Part shown: positions 33,790 through 42,380 of the stretch, piece after piece
Layout of the letters: each line of letters opens with the position of its first letter
Position numbering within the stretch: position 1 is the first letter of the stretch
Assembly: GCF_016428805.1 (NCBI RefSeq)
Contig: NZ_JAELTJ010000005.1
Location: 1-64,000 of the forward strand
DNA length: 64,000 nucleotides
Source of the DNA: Achromobacter sp. ASV32
Lineage (GTDB): Bacteria; Pseudomonadota; Gammaproteobacteria; Burkholderiales; Burkholderiaceae_B
Direction of reading: 5' to 3'
The notes under the pieces: model-generated
Told to the model about the DNA's origin: nothing
Database searches by the model: none
The model's input: only the letters and a program-made list of their open reading frames with translations
Translations under genes and position numbers: made by a program

Positions 33790-33835
33790 GAACGCGCGGC
33801 GACGGGGCGGCGGACAAGGGGCGCCGCGCCAAGCG

Positions 33836-34141
33836 CTACAGGCACTGACGTAGCGCGAACTTGCGGCCGAAGGCGCGAATTTCGTCGCCATCGACCGAGG
33901 CGGCCACATCCCAGTGATCGCCGCGCGTCACCAGCACCGATTGCGACGACAGGGCGTGGCGCAACGCGAACAGCCAGAAGGCGGCTTCGGAGCCGACCGG
34001 CGCCAGGTCGTGGGGCCCGATCCGCAGTCGTTCGGGCCGGGGCGTGGCGCCCAGCGACCAGCGCAATGCGATCGCCAGGAACGCAAAACGCGCTGACGCG
34101 GACGACGGCTGGACGCAAAGCACGCGGATCTTCTGCTTCAT
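33836..34141 (-). CDS. Small protein, unknown function
   Basis: A 101-residue basic protein starting at ATG 34141. It is Ala/Arg-rich with no signal peptide (MKQKIRVLCVQPSSASARF) and a C-terminal beta-like part (SVLVTRGDHWDVAASVDGDEIRAFG split around a turn). It has no recognised motif. It is probably real, as it fills the gap between two convergent regions in a plausible codon pattern, but it lacks a strong ribosome-binding site. Confidence 0.5.
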   Translation of the reverse strand: MKQKIRVLCVQPSSASARFAFLAIALRWSLGATPRPERLRIGPHDLAPVGSEAAFWLFALRHALSSQSVLVTRGDHWDVAASVDGDEIRAFGRKFALRQCL

Positions 34142-34267
34142 GGATGGTGGCCTCCAGGACGGTGACCCAGCGTACCAAAGAAGGTTGCATCCTCCTATAC
34201 CGCGTTCGGTCGAGCAGCAGAACGTCAGGGGCCTGCGCCAGCCGCCCTTGCGGGGGCCGACAGGCGG

Positions 34268-34756
34268 TCAGTCCGCGGGCAACCGGGTGAAGACATTGGT
34301 GACGATCAGCTCATCCGGCCGCTTGGTGCCCGGCGCGGGCGCAGGCATCAGCTTATCCATTTCCTTGCGGTCCTGGATGCGGGTCAGACTCAGGTGATCG
34401 CCCTGGATCTTCACGTAGCGGATCGAGGCCACGCCCAGCTCGTATTGGCTGGTGGATTGCTCCAGCGTCTGCTCGATGCGTTTGGCGTCCAGCCAGCGGT
34501 ACGTGCCGCTGGACACCATGCCGGGTCCTTGCATGGACCAGGTGCCGTCCGCGCGGAATTCGGCAACGCCCGAGCCGCCGGCGGGTTGCGGCGGCAGCGC
34601 CTGGCCGTCCACCGTGCGCAGCATGGTCTGGTGCCGCCATTTGCCGATCAGGGCCTGCGTGGTCGCGGGGCTCGGCGGTTGAGCGGACACGGCGGCGGAC
34701 ACCAGCGCGGCGCCACAGAGCAGGGCGGCCAGGGCGTAAGGGCGCAAGAGCTTCAT
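34268..34756 (-). CDS. Secreted lipocalin-like protein
   Basis: A 162-residue protein from ATG 34756 with a signal peptide (LAALLCGAALVSAAVSA, cleavage near 25). The mature part, ALIGKWRHQTMLRTVDGQ, then GVAEFRADGTWSMQGPGMV and SGTYRWLDAKRIEQTLEQ, has the pattern of lipocalin-like domains that recur as short periplasmic proteins. No enzyme function is visible. It lies next to the TetR gene on the same strand, with a 127-nt gap. Confidence 0.65.
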   Translation of the reverse strand: MKLLRPYALAALLCGAALVSAAVSAQPPSPATTQALIGKWRHQTMLRTVDGQALPPQPAGGSGVAEFRADGTWSMQGPGMVSSGTYRWLDAKRIEQTLEQSTSQYELGVASIRYVKIQGDHLSLTRIQDRKEMDKLMPAPAPGTKRPDELIVTNVFTRLPAD

Positions 34757-34883
34757 ATGCGGGATCGGACGTTCAAGGTCGTAGGAGGGCCGGCTTTTTT
34801 TGCGCGCCGGCCTTGCGGGGCGGGCCACTGCGGCCCGCCGGGACAAATACCGTGCTGCATTATGCGCGCCGGCGGGGTTGCCG

Positions 34884-35471
34884 TCACGGCTCTCGTCGCA
34901 GCCCTTGCAGCAGCAGATCCAGGGCTTGCAACGCCTGGGCCAGGCGCGCCGGGCCCTCGTCGCCCGCGGCGATCCAGAAGGCGCTTTCGGCCAGGCCGCC
35001 ATAGAGCATCCGGGCCAGCGCGCGCGGGTCGGCCTGGCCGATGCGGCCTTCCTCCATCAAGGTCTGCAGCAGTGTGCCCAGTGAGACGCTGCACTGGTCT
35101 TGGGCCGTGTTGCCGTTGTGGCCCAGCACCGCGCGCGCGTCTTGCAGCACGATCCGGCGGATCTCCGGTTCATTCGCCATTTCCAGGTAAGCGCGGCAGC
35201 GCTCGCGCAAGCCCGTCCAGGCATCCGGCGCGCGCCGGGAGATATCCTGCAACCGTTGATCCATCTCGCCATCGATCAGCGCGACCACGGCCGCCAGCAG
35301 ACCCTGCTTGTCACCAAAATGGTGATACAACGCTCCTCGGGTCAAACCGGCGGCGGCGGTCAGGTCATCCATCGAGGTGGCCGCGTAGCCGTTGCGGCGG
35401 AACGATTCCCGCGCCGTCGCCAGCAGCTTCCCGCGGGTTTCTTCAATCATTTCGGCGCGCGATCGCGGCAT
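34884..35471 (-). CDS. TetR-family repressor
   Basis: A 195-residue regulator. ATG 35471 (MPRSRAEMIEETRG) has AGGAG about 7 nt upstream; ATG 35489 lies before this site and is less likely. The helix-turn-helix is at about 24-55 (YAATSMDDLTAAAGLTRGAL, YHHF). The C-terminal ligand domain is typical in length. Divergent from an MFS gene, with two identical-arm palindromes in the 137-bp gap, it should repress both itself and the transporter until an inducer binds. Confidence 0.9.
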   Translation of the reverse strand: MPRSRAEMIEETRGKLLATARESFRRNGYAATSMDDLTAAAGLTRGALYHHFGDKQGLLAAVVALIDGEMDQRLQDISRRAPDAWTGLRERCRAYLEMANEPEIRRIVLQDARAVLGHNGNTAQDQCSVSLGTLLQTLMEEGRIGQADPRALARMLYGGLAESAFWIAAGDEGPARLAQALQALDLLLQGLRREP

Positions 35472-35486
35472 GGCGGTCTCCTGGTG

Positions 35487-35553
35487 CATACGCCGCGTAT
35501 GTTAATTGACAGACGCCAGGTATGTGAATACGATCTCGCATACGAAACGTATG
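35487..35553 (+). promoter_or_regulatory. Two TetR operators flanking the MFS promoter
   Basis: CATACG-CCG-CGTATG (35487-35501) and CATACG-AAA-CGTATG (35539-35553) have identical arms and centres 52 bp apart. Between them TTGACA (35506-35511), a 17-nt spacer and TACGAT (35529-35534) form a plus-strand promoter for the MFS gene. Five helical turns separate the sites, so two repressor dimers would lie on the same face of DNA. Confidence 0.8.
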
Positions 35554-35608
35554 TCAATCTGTCCGGCGGCAAGCGGTCGCCGGCCTGCATCATCCCCAGA
35601 GGTTCCGG

Positions 35609-36799
35609 GTGTCGAATCCCTATCGCGAATTGTTCAAGGCGCCTGGCGCCGCAGGTTTTGTCGCCGCGTGCGCGGTGGCGCGGCTGGCCTTGCCGATGAT
35701 CGGCATCGGCATCATCACGATGCTGTCGCAGGTGCGGGGCGCCTATACCCTGGCCGGGGCGGTGGCCGCGACGTTCGCGCTGGCGACGGCGTTGCTCGCG
35801 CCGCGTATCTCCCGGCTGGTGGATCGCCACGGCCAGGGCAAGGTCCTGCCGTTGGCGGCTGGCGCCAGCGTGGCGGGCCTCGTCGGCCTGGCCGTCTGCG
35901 TGCGCACGGGCGCGCCCGACTGGACCTTGTTCCTGTTCGCGACGCTGGCGGGCAGTTTGCCCAGCATGCCCGCCATGGCGCGGGCCCGCTGGACCGAGAT
36001 CTACCGCGACCAGCCGCAGTTGCGCACCGCCTATGCGCTGGAATCCGTGTTCGACGAACTCAGCTTCATCATCGGGCCGCCGGTGGCGGTGGGCCTGTGC
36101 GTCGTGCTGTTCCCCGAGGCCGGGCCGCTGGGCGCGGCGTTGCTGCTGGGCCTGGGCGTCACGGCTTTCGTCCTGCAACGCGCCACCGCGCCGGCGGTGC
36201 AGCCGCGCGAGGCGGGCCGCGAAGCCTCGGTGCTGAGTGTGCCGATCATGCGCCATTTGACCGCCATGATGGCGGCCATGGGTGTCATCGTCGGCACCAT
36301 CGACGTGATGAGTGTGGCCTTTGCCCGCCAGCAGGGCCTGCCCGCCGGCGCCAGCGTGGTCCTGTCGGCCTACGCCCTGGGGTCCTGCGTCGCGGGTCTG
36401 GCGTTCGGGGTGCTGAAGTTCCAGATGCCGTTGGCGCGCATGCTCGCCATTGCTGCCGCGATAACCGCTTTCACCACGGTGCCGCTGCTGCTGGTGGGCG
36501 ATCTGCTGACCCTGTCGCTGGGCGTCCTGCTCGCCGGCCTGTCGTTCGCCCCGACGATGATCATCGCCATGGCCATGGTTGAAGGCAGCGTGCCTGGCCG
36601 GCGCCTGACCGAAGGCCTGACCTGGCTGGTGACGGGGCTGGGCGCCGGCGTGGCGGCCGGCGCGGCCCTGGCAGGGTGGATCGTCGACCACCATGGCGTC
36701 GGGGCAGGGTTCTGGACTGCGGTGGGGGCAGGCGCCATCGTATTGCTGGCGGCGCTTTACACGGCACGGGGCGCCAAACCGGCGACCGCGGCGGCGTGA
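35609..36799 (+). CDS. MFS transporter under TetR control
   Basis: A 396-residue, 12-segment MFS protein starting at GTG 35609. It begins NPYRELFKAPGAAGFVAACA. A basic/Gly loop motif, APRISRLVDRHGQGKVLP, falls at about residues 65-85. Divergence from a TetR repressor with clear operators suggests an inducible efflux pump. The substrate is unknown. A short N-terminal alternative start cannot be excluded. Confidence 0.85.
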   Translation: MSNPYRELFKAPGAAGFVAACAVARLALPMIGIGIITMLSQVRGAYTLAGAVAATFALATALLAPRISRLVDRHGQGKVLPLAAGASVAGLVGLAVCVRTGAPDWTLFLFATLAGSLPSMPAMARARWTEIYRDQPQLRTAYALESVFDELSFIIGPPVAVGLCVVLFPEAGPLGAALLLGLGVTAFVLQRATAPAVQPREAGREASVLSVPIMRHLTAMMAAMGVIVGTIDVMSVAFARQQGLPAGASVVLSAYALGSCVAGLAFGVLKFQMPLARMLAIAAAITAFTTVPLLLVGDLLTLSLGVLLAGLSFAPTMIIAMAMVEGSVPGRRLTEGLTWLVTGLGAGVAAGAALAGWIVDHHGVGAGFWTAVGAGAIVLLAALYTARGAKPATAAA

Positions 36800-36866
36800 A
36801 TTCACGACGGTTCTAGAATGCCTGTTGCGCCGCGTCGCGGGCGTGGCGCCTACCAGGAGAAAAAAC

Positions 36867-37265
36867 ATGACCCGAACCGTCGTCAATCCCGATACCGTCT
36901 TCAACTCGGTGCAGTACGGATTCAGCCAGGCTGTCATTGTGACCGGCCAACGGCGTATGTTGTTGTCCGGGCAGGTGGGGGTGGATGCCAATGAACGCAC
37001 CGTCGGTCCCGGCCTGAACGAGCAGACCCAGGCCGCGCTGGACAATGTCGAGCGCGTCCTGGCCGCCGCCGGCGGCACGCTGGCGCAGGTCATCATGCTG
37101 CGCATCTACATCTGCGACACCGTCCGTGAAGACCAGGAAGTGATCGCACAGGCGCTGCGCGACCGCTTTCCGAAAGATCCGCCGCCCTCGTCATGGATCG
37201 TGGTCAGCGGCCTGTCGCTGCCGGAATGGCTGATCGAGATCGAAGCCGAAGCGATGCTGGACTGA
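36867..37265 (+). CDS. RidA-family protein without the usual catalytic arginine
   Basis: A 132-residue YjgF/RidA-fold protein starting at ATG 36867 behind AGGAGA. RidA trimers hydrolyse reactive enamines and imines formed by PLP enzymes. In this member the PARS-like segment that provides the key Arg reads PPSSW, so it belongs to a non-deaminase subgroup (Rid4-7 type) or has another activity. It is divergent from nothing and ends 7 nt before the LysR stop. Confidence 0.85.
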   Translation: MTRTVVNPDTVFNSVQYGFSQAVIVTGQRRMLLSGQVGVDANERTVGPGLNEQTQAALDNVERVLAAAGGTLAQVIMLRIYICDTVREDQEVIAQALRDRFPKDPPPSSWIVVSGLSLPEWLIEIEAEAMLD

Positions 37266-37272
37266 TGCATCG

Positions 37273-38184
37273 CTAGGGCTTGTCACGCCACGGCGTGGCG
37301 GCAAACGCCGTGCGCAGGTGGGCCAGAAAGCCCGCCGTGCGCGCCGAGAGGTCCTGGCGCGACTTGACCAGCGCCACCACATTCGCCTCGGGCAAGGTCC
37401 AGCCGGCCAGCAGCGGCACCAGGTCGCGGTTCTTCACATGCTCGGCCACATCCCATTCGGACCTTGCCACGATGCCGTGGCCCGCCAGTGCCCAGGCCAC
37501 CGCTACCGCGCCGGCATTGCTGGACAGCACCGGCGCGATACGCACTCCCACGGCTGGCCCGCGTCCGCGCTTGAAGCGCCAGAGCGTGACGTCTTCTTCG
37601 TTTTCCCGCAACGCAATGCAGTCGTGGTCGCGCAGGTCTTCGGGCTTGGCGGGGGCGCCGCGGCGCGCCAGGTAGGCGGGCGAGGCGCACAGGATGCGCC
37701 GGTTGGGCGCCAGCGGATAGGCCACCAGGGTCGAATCGCGCAGCTCGCCGATATGGATCATCACGTCCCAGTTGTCGCTGGCCAGGCGTGGCGGGCCGTC
37801 CGACAGGACCAGGCTGGCGGTGACGTCTTCGCTGTTCTCGCGAAACTGCGCCACCAGCCCCGCCACATAGCGCTGGCCAAAGCCCAGCGGGGCCACCACC
37901 CGCAGATGGCCAGCCACCACGCCGCGCCGGCCGACCAGCTCATCGGCCAGGTCGTTGAGCTCTCCGCAGATCTGCCCGGCGCGCAGCGCCAGCAGCCGGC
38001 CTTCGTCGGTCAATGCCGTGCCGCGCCCGGAGCGGTTGACCAGCCGCACGCCCAGGCGTTTTTCCAAGGCGTGGAGCCGCTGGGTCACGGCGGGCGGCGT
38101 CACATCCAGCGCGCGGGCGGCTTGCGCCAGCGAACTGGTGGCCGCCAGGCTCAGGAAAAAGCGCAGGTCATCGGTGGTAATCAT
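37273..38184 (-). CDS. LysR-family transcriptional regulator
   Basis: A 303-residue LTTR. The N-terminal winged helix is at about 1-60 (LRFFLSLAATSSLAQAARAL, VTPPAVTQRLHALEKRLGV). The effector domain is at about 90-295. It is divergent from the DSD1-family gene, and a palindrome CTTAAT-GATTG-ATTAAG sits 11 bp before its start. It therefore likely regulates the DSD1/RidA pair and itself. Confidence 0.92.
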   Translation of the reverse strand: MITTDDLRFFLSLAATSSLAQAARALDVTPPAVTQRLHALEKRLGVRLVNRSGRGTALTDEGRLLALRAGQICGELNDLADELVGRRGVVAGHLRVVAPLGFGQRYVAGLVAQFRENSEDVTASLVLSDGPPRLASDNWDVMIHIGELRDSTLVAYPLAPNRRILCASPAYLARRGAPAKPEDLRDHDCIALRENEEDVTLWRFKRGRGPAVGVRIAPVLSSNAGAVAVAWALAGHGIVARSEWDVAEHVKNRDLVPLLAGWTLPEANVVALVKSRQDLSARTAGFLAHLRTAFAATPWRDKP

Positions 38185-38194
38185 TCAGAACTGC

Positions 38195-38211
38195 CTTAAT
38201 GATTGATTAAG
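38195..38211. promoter_or_regulatory. LysR-type binding palindrome
   Basis: CTTAAT (38195-38200) and ATTAAG (38206-38211) are perfect inverted arms with a 5-nt spacer and fit the T-N11-A rule of LysR regulators. The site lies between lysR (minus) and the DSD1 gene (plus). Confidence 0.6.
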
Positions 38212-38328
38212 TCCTTATTAAACACGCAGTCCCCCGGGCGCGCCATACTGCAGGCATGCGGATCCGCGCCGGGCGGCGCCCGCTCCGCTCCCGCATGTTC
38301 CCGCCCGGTTTTTCCTGTCGATACCGCC

Positions 38329-39477
38329 ATGACTGCTGCCCACGCCACCCTGGATACCCTGGAAACGCCCTGCCTGTTGCTGGACGAGACCCGGATGACG
38401 CGCAACATCGAACGCCTGAACGGCCTGATGGCCCGCCACGGCGTGCAACTGCGCCCGCACCTGAAGACGCCCAAGTCCATCGAGGTCGCGCGACGCGTCA
38501 TGACCCGTCCGCAGGGCCCTGCCGCCGTGTCCACGTTGCAGGAAGCCGAACAGTTCGCCGCGGCCGGCGTGACGGATCTGCTGTACGCGGTCGGCGTGGC
38601 GCCGGCCAAGCTGGACCGCGTGCTGGCCCTGCGCCGCCGCGGCGTGGATCTGACGGTGGTGGTCGACAGCGTGCAGGCCGCGCTGGCCGTTGCCGCGCGG
38701 GCCAAACAAGAGGGCGTGGCCATCCCCGCCTTGATCGAAATCGACTGCGACGGCCACCGGGCGGGCGTGCAGCCCGGCCAGACCGGGCAACTGCTGGCGA
38801 TCGCCCAGGCGCTGCACGGGGCGGGGTGCCTGCGCGGCGTCATGACCCATGCGGGCGAATCCTATGGCTGTCGCAGTCTGGAGGCCATTGCCGCCATGGC
38901 CGAACAGGAGCGCCAGGCCGCTGTCGGCTGTGCCGAGGCCATCCGCGCGGCGGGTCTGCCGTGCCCCGTCGTCAGCGTGGGCTCCACGCCCACCGCGCAT
39001 TTCGCCCGCAGCCTGGAAGGCGTCACCGAAGTGCGCGCGGGCGTCTATGTGTTTTTCGATCTGGTCATGGCCGGGCTGGGCGTGTGCACCGTGGACGACA
39101 TCGCCGCCACCGTGCTGACGACGGTGATCGGCCACCAACCCGACAAGGGCTGGATCCTGGTCGACGCCGGCTGGATGGCGATGTCCCGAGACCGGGGCAC
39201 CGCCAAGCAGCCGGTGGACCAACTGTACGGCCTGGTATGCGACGCCGACGGCAAGGTTTATCCCGACCTGTTGCTGGCAGAGACCAACCAGGAGCAGGGC
39301 ATCATCAAGCTGCGCGCCGGCAGCGACGCCGCCTTGCCGGATCTGCCGCTGGGCACCAAACTGCGGATCGTGCCGAATCATGCCTGCGCCACCTGCGCTC
39401 AGCACGACGCCTACGAAGTCCTCCAATCCGGTGACCGCAAGATCGTGGCGCACTGGGAGCGCTTTCGCGGCTGGTAA
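38329..39477 (+). CDS. DSD1-family PLP enzyme (D-threonine aldolase / D-serine dehydratase-like)
   Basis: A 382-residue fold-III PLP enzyme. ATG 38329 is chosen over a long upstream extension. The PLP lysine is in LRPHLKTPKSIEVAR (about residue 45-48). VMTHAGESYG and a VSVGSTPTAHFA loop contact the phosphate. The C-terminal metal motif is PNHACATCAQHDAYEV. Enzymes of this group split D-beta-hydroxy amino acids or dehydrate D-serine. A RidA gene follows by 17 nt, which would remove the enamine product of a dehydratase. Confidence 0.85.
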   Translation: MTAAHATLDTLETPCLLLDETRMTRNIERLNGLMARHGVQLRPHLKTPKSIEVARRVMTRPQGPAAVSTLQEAEQFAAAGVTDLLYAVGVAPAKLDRVLALRRRGVDLTVVVDSVQAALAVAARAKQEGVAIPALIEIDCDGHRAGVQPGQTGQLLAIAQALHGAGCLRGVMTHAGESYGCRSLEAIAAMAEQERQAAVGCAEAIRAAGLPCPVVSVGSTPTAHFARSLEGVTEVRAGVYVFFDLVMAGLGVCTVDDIAATVLTTVIGHQPDKGWILVDAGWMAMSRDRGTAKQPVDQLYGLVCDADGKVYPDLLLAETNQEQGIIKLRAGSDAALPDLPLGTKLRIVPNHACATCAQHDAYEVLQSGDRKIVAHWERFRGW

Positions 39478-39494
39478 TCACCACAGGAACTCGG

Positions 39495-39887
39495 ATGGAC
39501 CTCATTCATACACCCAACGCCACGCCGCCGGCCGGCCACTATTCACAGGCCGTGCGGGCCAACGGCTTCGTTTTTGTCTCCGGGCAGTTGGGCTTTCTGC
39601 CCGCCCAGCCTGGTGAGCGGCCGCAACTGGCGCAAGGGGTGGCTGCGCAGACCGAAGCCGCGCTGCGCAGTATGGCGGCCATCCTGCAAGCGGCGGGCTC
39701 GTCCATGTCCGCCGTGGTCAACGTAACCGTCTACATTCCCGACGTCGGCATGTGGAACGAAGTCAACAGCGTGTATGAGCGCAGCTTCGGCGACCATCGA
39801 CCCGCCCGCGCCATCGTGCCGACGCGTGAACTGCACTATGGCGCATTGGTTGAAATCAGCGCCATCGCCGTAGCGCCGCCGGCCTGA
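39495..39887 (+). CDS. RidA-family enamine/imine deaminase
   Basis: A 130-residue RidA-fold protein. In contrast to the 36867 copy it keeps the arginine: HRPARAIVPTRELHYGALVE. SQAVRANGFVFVSGQLGF is the N-terminal signature. It should hydrolyse 2-aminoacrylate or similar imines to the keto acid plus ammonia. It is in an operon with the DSD1-type enzyme, giving a coherent D-amino-acid breakdown pair. Confidence 0.9.
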   Translation: MDLIHTPNATPPAGHYSQAVRANGFVFVSGQLGFLPAQPGERPQLAQGVAAQTEAALRSMAAILQAAGSSMSAVVNVTVYIPDVGMWNEVNSVYERSFGDHRPARAIVPTRELHYGALVEISAIAVAPPA

Positions 39888-39993
39888 CCCGCCCGAGGGA
39901 CTGCGCTTGCGCGCCCTGATCCCTCGGGGACGGATGGGCTGCGCCGCCGCCTATAATGCGGGCGCCTCAACACCCCTGGGGGAGTCCATCCGC

Positions 39994-40266
39994 ATGCAGT
40001 ACGAATATCTGTTCTGGTCCATGGCCGCCATGGTCGCTGCGGCGCTGGTGGGCGGTTCGCTCTGCGGCCGTCTGCGCTCGGTTGGTCGGGCGCTGGCGGG
40101 CGTTGCCCTGTTGGCCGCGGCGGTCTTTGCTGCCGTGTTCGTCCTGTCGCGTTCAGCCGGCTTCGGCGACCAGGCGGCCATGCTGTCAATCGCCGCCTTC
40201 ATGTTCAGCCTGGTGATCGGCAGTGCCGCGGCGCTGCTCACCCGGCGAATCCTGCGGCGGGGCTGA
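39994..40266 (+). CDS. Small membrane protein
   Basis: A 90-residue protein from ATG 39994 with three hydrophobic segments (about 8-23, 33-51, 61-83) and a basic end (TRRILRRG). The ribosome-binding site GGGGGAG lies about 9 nt upstream. No family is recognised. An AGGCGCCC/GGGCGCCT hairpin at 40277-40298 follows the gene. Confidence 0.65.
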   Translation: MQYEYLFWSMAAMVAAALVGGSLCGRLRSVGRALAGVALLAAAVFAAVFVLSRSAGFGDQAAMLSIAAFMFSLVIGSAAALLTRRILRRG

Positions 40267-40362
40267 GCCAAAAGCAAGGCGCCCGCAAGGGGGCGCCTGC
40301 ATCGGCCTTCGGTACCTGGGTGCCATCAGGCGCCCGGCTCGTGGCCCGCGTATTGCGATGCC

Positions 40363-40662
40363 TTATTCCTCGGCGTCGAAGTCCTCGTCTTCCTCGTCGT
40401 CTTCATCCTGTTCCAGGGCGTCGTAGCCCTTCCAGGTGATGCGCCAGCGCGTGTCGCCGGCGGTTGCCGCCGTTTCGCTGATCTGCTTGACCAGACCGGC
40501 GTCGGCCAGCAGGTCCAGATGGTGCGCAATCAGTTGCAGACCCTGTTCTTCGGGGTGGGGCGCCAGAGCGGCGTTCTTGATGTCATGGGTGCTCAGGTTG
40601 GGGCCCGGCGCGTCGCGCAAGGCTCCCAGAATCGTGACGACCAGATCGAAATCGCGTTGCAT
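40363..40662 (-). CDS. DUF2513-like winged-helix protein
   Basis: A 99-residue protein. The start MQRDFDLVVTILGAL at 40662 is chosen because the family consensus begins M-K/Q-RD-x-DL; an ATG at 40674 adds four residues. HHLDLLADAGLVKQ looks like the wing helix of a small DNA-binding domain. The C-terminus is very acidic (EQDEDDEEDEDFDAEE). Such proteins are often phage-like regulators, but this one is not inside a prophage. Function unknown. Confidence 0.7.
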   Translation of the reverse strand: MQRDFDLVVTILGALRDAPGPNLSTHDIKNAALAPHPEEQGLQLIAHHLDLLADAGLVKQISETAATAGDTRWRITWKGYDALEQDEDDEEDEDFDAEE

Positions 40663-40784
40663 GATATCCGCCATGTAGGGAAAAAAACAGGCTGACAATA
40701 GCAGAGTTCCGTGGCGTCTACGCGACAGTCGCGGGGCCGGGTTACAGTGCTGGGTTATCGATAACCCCCTTACGGGCAGTACCC

Positions 40785-41183
40785 ATGAAGAAACCCGCTG
40801 AGCGCGATTGCCTCGCGCTGATCCCCGGCTACACCGGCCAGGCCGCCAAGCTCTTTCTCACGCGCACCGAAGACGGCGCCATCGCCGGCGTGACCGTGTT
40901 CGACCTGTTGGGACACGTCAAGCTTCAGGGGGATGCCCAGGCTGCCGCCGACTGGGTGGCAGCCTGGCTGGCCCAGGAATCCGACAACCGCAAGGCCCGC
41001 CGCACCCAGTTGCAGGCGCAGATGTTCCTGTGCAAGCTGGCCGGCGACGAGAAGGCCGTGTTCCTGGCCGCCCAGAAGCCGCTGCTCGCCGCGCTGGCTG
41101 CGGCCGGGGTGCGCAGCCGCAACGTGGCGGCCACGTCTGGGGCTGCTCGCCAGTCACTCGGTCCGATTGTCAGGAAGGCTTAG
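40785..41183 (+). CDS. Small protein, unknown function
   Basis: A 132-residue protein starting at ATG 40785. It begins MKKPAERDCLALIPGYTG, has a strand pair around AAKLFLTRTEDGAIAGVTV, then an Ala-rich helical second half (LQAQMFLCKLAGDEKAVFLA and further). No signal peptide, metal site or known motif is seen. It is followed within 100 nt by another uncharacterised gene. Confidence 0.65.
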   Translation: MKKPAERDCLALIPGYTGQAAKLFLTRTEDGAIAGVTVFDLLGHVKLQGDAQAAADWVAAWLAQESDNRKARRTQLQAQMFLCKLAGDEKAVFLAAQKPLLAALAAAGVRSRNVAATSGAARQSLGPIVRKA

Positions 41184-41274
41184 CGTAAGGCTGTTATAGT
41201 CGCGCCTGGGCGTAGGCGCACCTGCGCGGTGCGCGCCCGGGCGGGCCTGGCCCGCAAGTCTAGGAAGATTGATC

Positions 41275-41595
41275 ATGGAAATACTCAGTCGGCACGTTGC
41301 CGACGTGGCGGGCGGCGTTGAGCTGCACACAACGCTCGATGGCGAAAGCATCAGTGCTTATGTCGTAACCGGCGTAAACGATCTCAATGCCATCGCGGAC
41401 ATCGTGCCCCCCGAAAAAGTCGCAGGCGGAGCGGACATACACGCTGCCAATGTCGACAATGTTGATAATGCGCAAGACCAAATCGACCAGGTCCTGGAAA
41501 ATATGAATCCCGGCGACGTGGCGGTTTTCCTTTGCTCGGACGCCGAGGCATTCAACGCGGCGCTCGATCTGTTGGGTTTACCTATCGACGAGTAA
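41275..41595 (+). CDS. Small acidic protein, unknown function
   Basis: A 106-residue acidic protein (many Asp/Glu) from ATG 41275; GGAAG lies about 7 nt upstream. The sequence SRHVADVAGGVELHTTLDGE and IDQVLENMNPGDVAVFLCSD suggests a compact alpha/beta fold. No family is recognised. Confidence 0.65.
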   Translation: MEILSRHVADVAGGVELHTTLDGESISAYVVTGVNDLNAIADIVPPEKVAGGADIHAANVDNVDNAQDQIDQVLENMNPGDVAVFLCSDAEAFNAALDLLGLPIDE

Positions 41596-41964
41596 GCCTG
41601 GCGGCAAACCAAAGTGCCAGTCCAAACGGCGTATGCGTTCAATGCGCTTTTGACGGCATTTATATAAGCCTCGATTGTTTTTTTATGATGTGTGGGTGTT
41701 TACACCTATGCAGGACCTCTTTTTGCCTTTGAAAACGTGTAAATTTGGTGCGCAGTTTCTCTTTGTTGCATTATTGGCACGTATTTTTTAGGATTATGTT
41801 GACTTGTGAGGGGAACATAACGATAGTGTCGGCACACGATCACAAGCGTTGCGATTTTCGTTCAGTGCCGTGCCTTTTCCGGCTCAGCGTTATTGTTCTA
41901 CTGTCCCCTCCTTGATTGATTCGTGACCTCCGGGCATTTGCCCATTATCTCTAGGAAATACAGT
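41596..41964 (+). promoter_or_regulatory. AT-rich leader with candidate promoters for the cold-shock gene
   Basis: This gap holds no gene and is distinctly AT-rich. Two sigma70-like pairs stand out: TTGCAT (41766-41771) with TAGGAT (41789-41794), and TTGACT (41799-41804) with GATAGT (41822-41827), both with 17-nt spacers. Either would give a 5' leader of about 130-170 nt, the length typical of cspA-type mRNAs whose leader folds respond to temperature. The sequence just before the gene (CTAGGAAATACAGT) supplies the ribosome-binding site. Confidence 0.45.
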
Positions 41965-42168
41965 ATGGAAACCGGCGTCGTTAAGTGGTTCAATTCGGAA
42001 AAAGGCTATGGCTTCATCACCCCGGAAGCGGGTGGTAAGGACCTGTTCGCTCACTTCTCCGAAATTCAGGGCTCGGGCTTCAAGTCTCTGGAAGAGAACC
42101 AGCGCGTCAGCTTTGTGACGGCCAATGGCCCCAAGGGCCCGCAAGCCACGAAGATTCAGGTCCTGTAA
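41965..42168 (+). CDS. Cold-shock protein (CspA family)
   Basis: A 67-residue cold-shock domain ([21 protein letters not shown]1 KGYGFI; RNP2 DLFAHF). It should bind single-stranded RNA and melt secondary structure at low temperature or in stationary phase. It has its own long leader and terminator, so it is monocistronic. It is more like the 12235 protein than the 43230 one. Confidence 0.92.
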   Translation: METGVVKWFNSEKGYGFITPEAGGKDLFAHFSEIQGSGFKSLEENQRVSFVTANGPKGPQATKIQVL

Positions 42169-42184
42169 GGTCCTGACTTTTCGG

Positions 42185-42208
42185 AAAAGCCCCTTCGGGG
42201 GCTTTTTT
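42185..42208 (+). terminator. Terminator of the cold-shock gene
   Basis: AAAAGCCCC (42185-42193) pairs with GGGGCTTTT (42198-42206) around TTCG, followed by more T residues. Confidence 0.85.
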
Positions 42209-42380
42209 GCATCCAAGGCCTCCGCAAGGAGGCCTTTTCGCATCCGTCGCCGGCGCGCTCATGTCGGTCTGCCGGCCAGCGGCGCTGGCGCCAGATTGCG
42301 GCTGCTCGCGGTATCCTTGCCCGGTTTTCCGCATCCCGCCTGGCACCCGCGCCGCGCGCAATCGACACAGGACGATCTCC

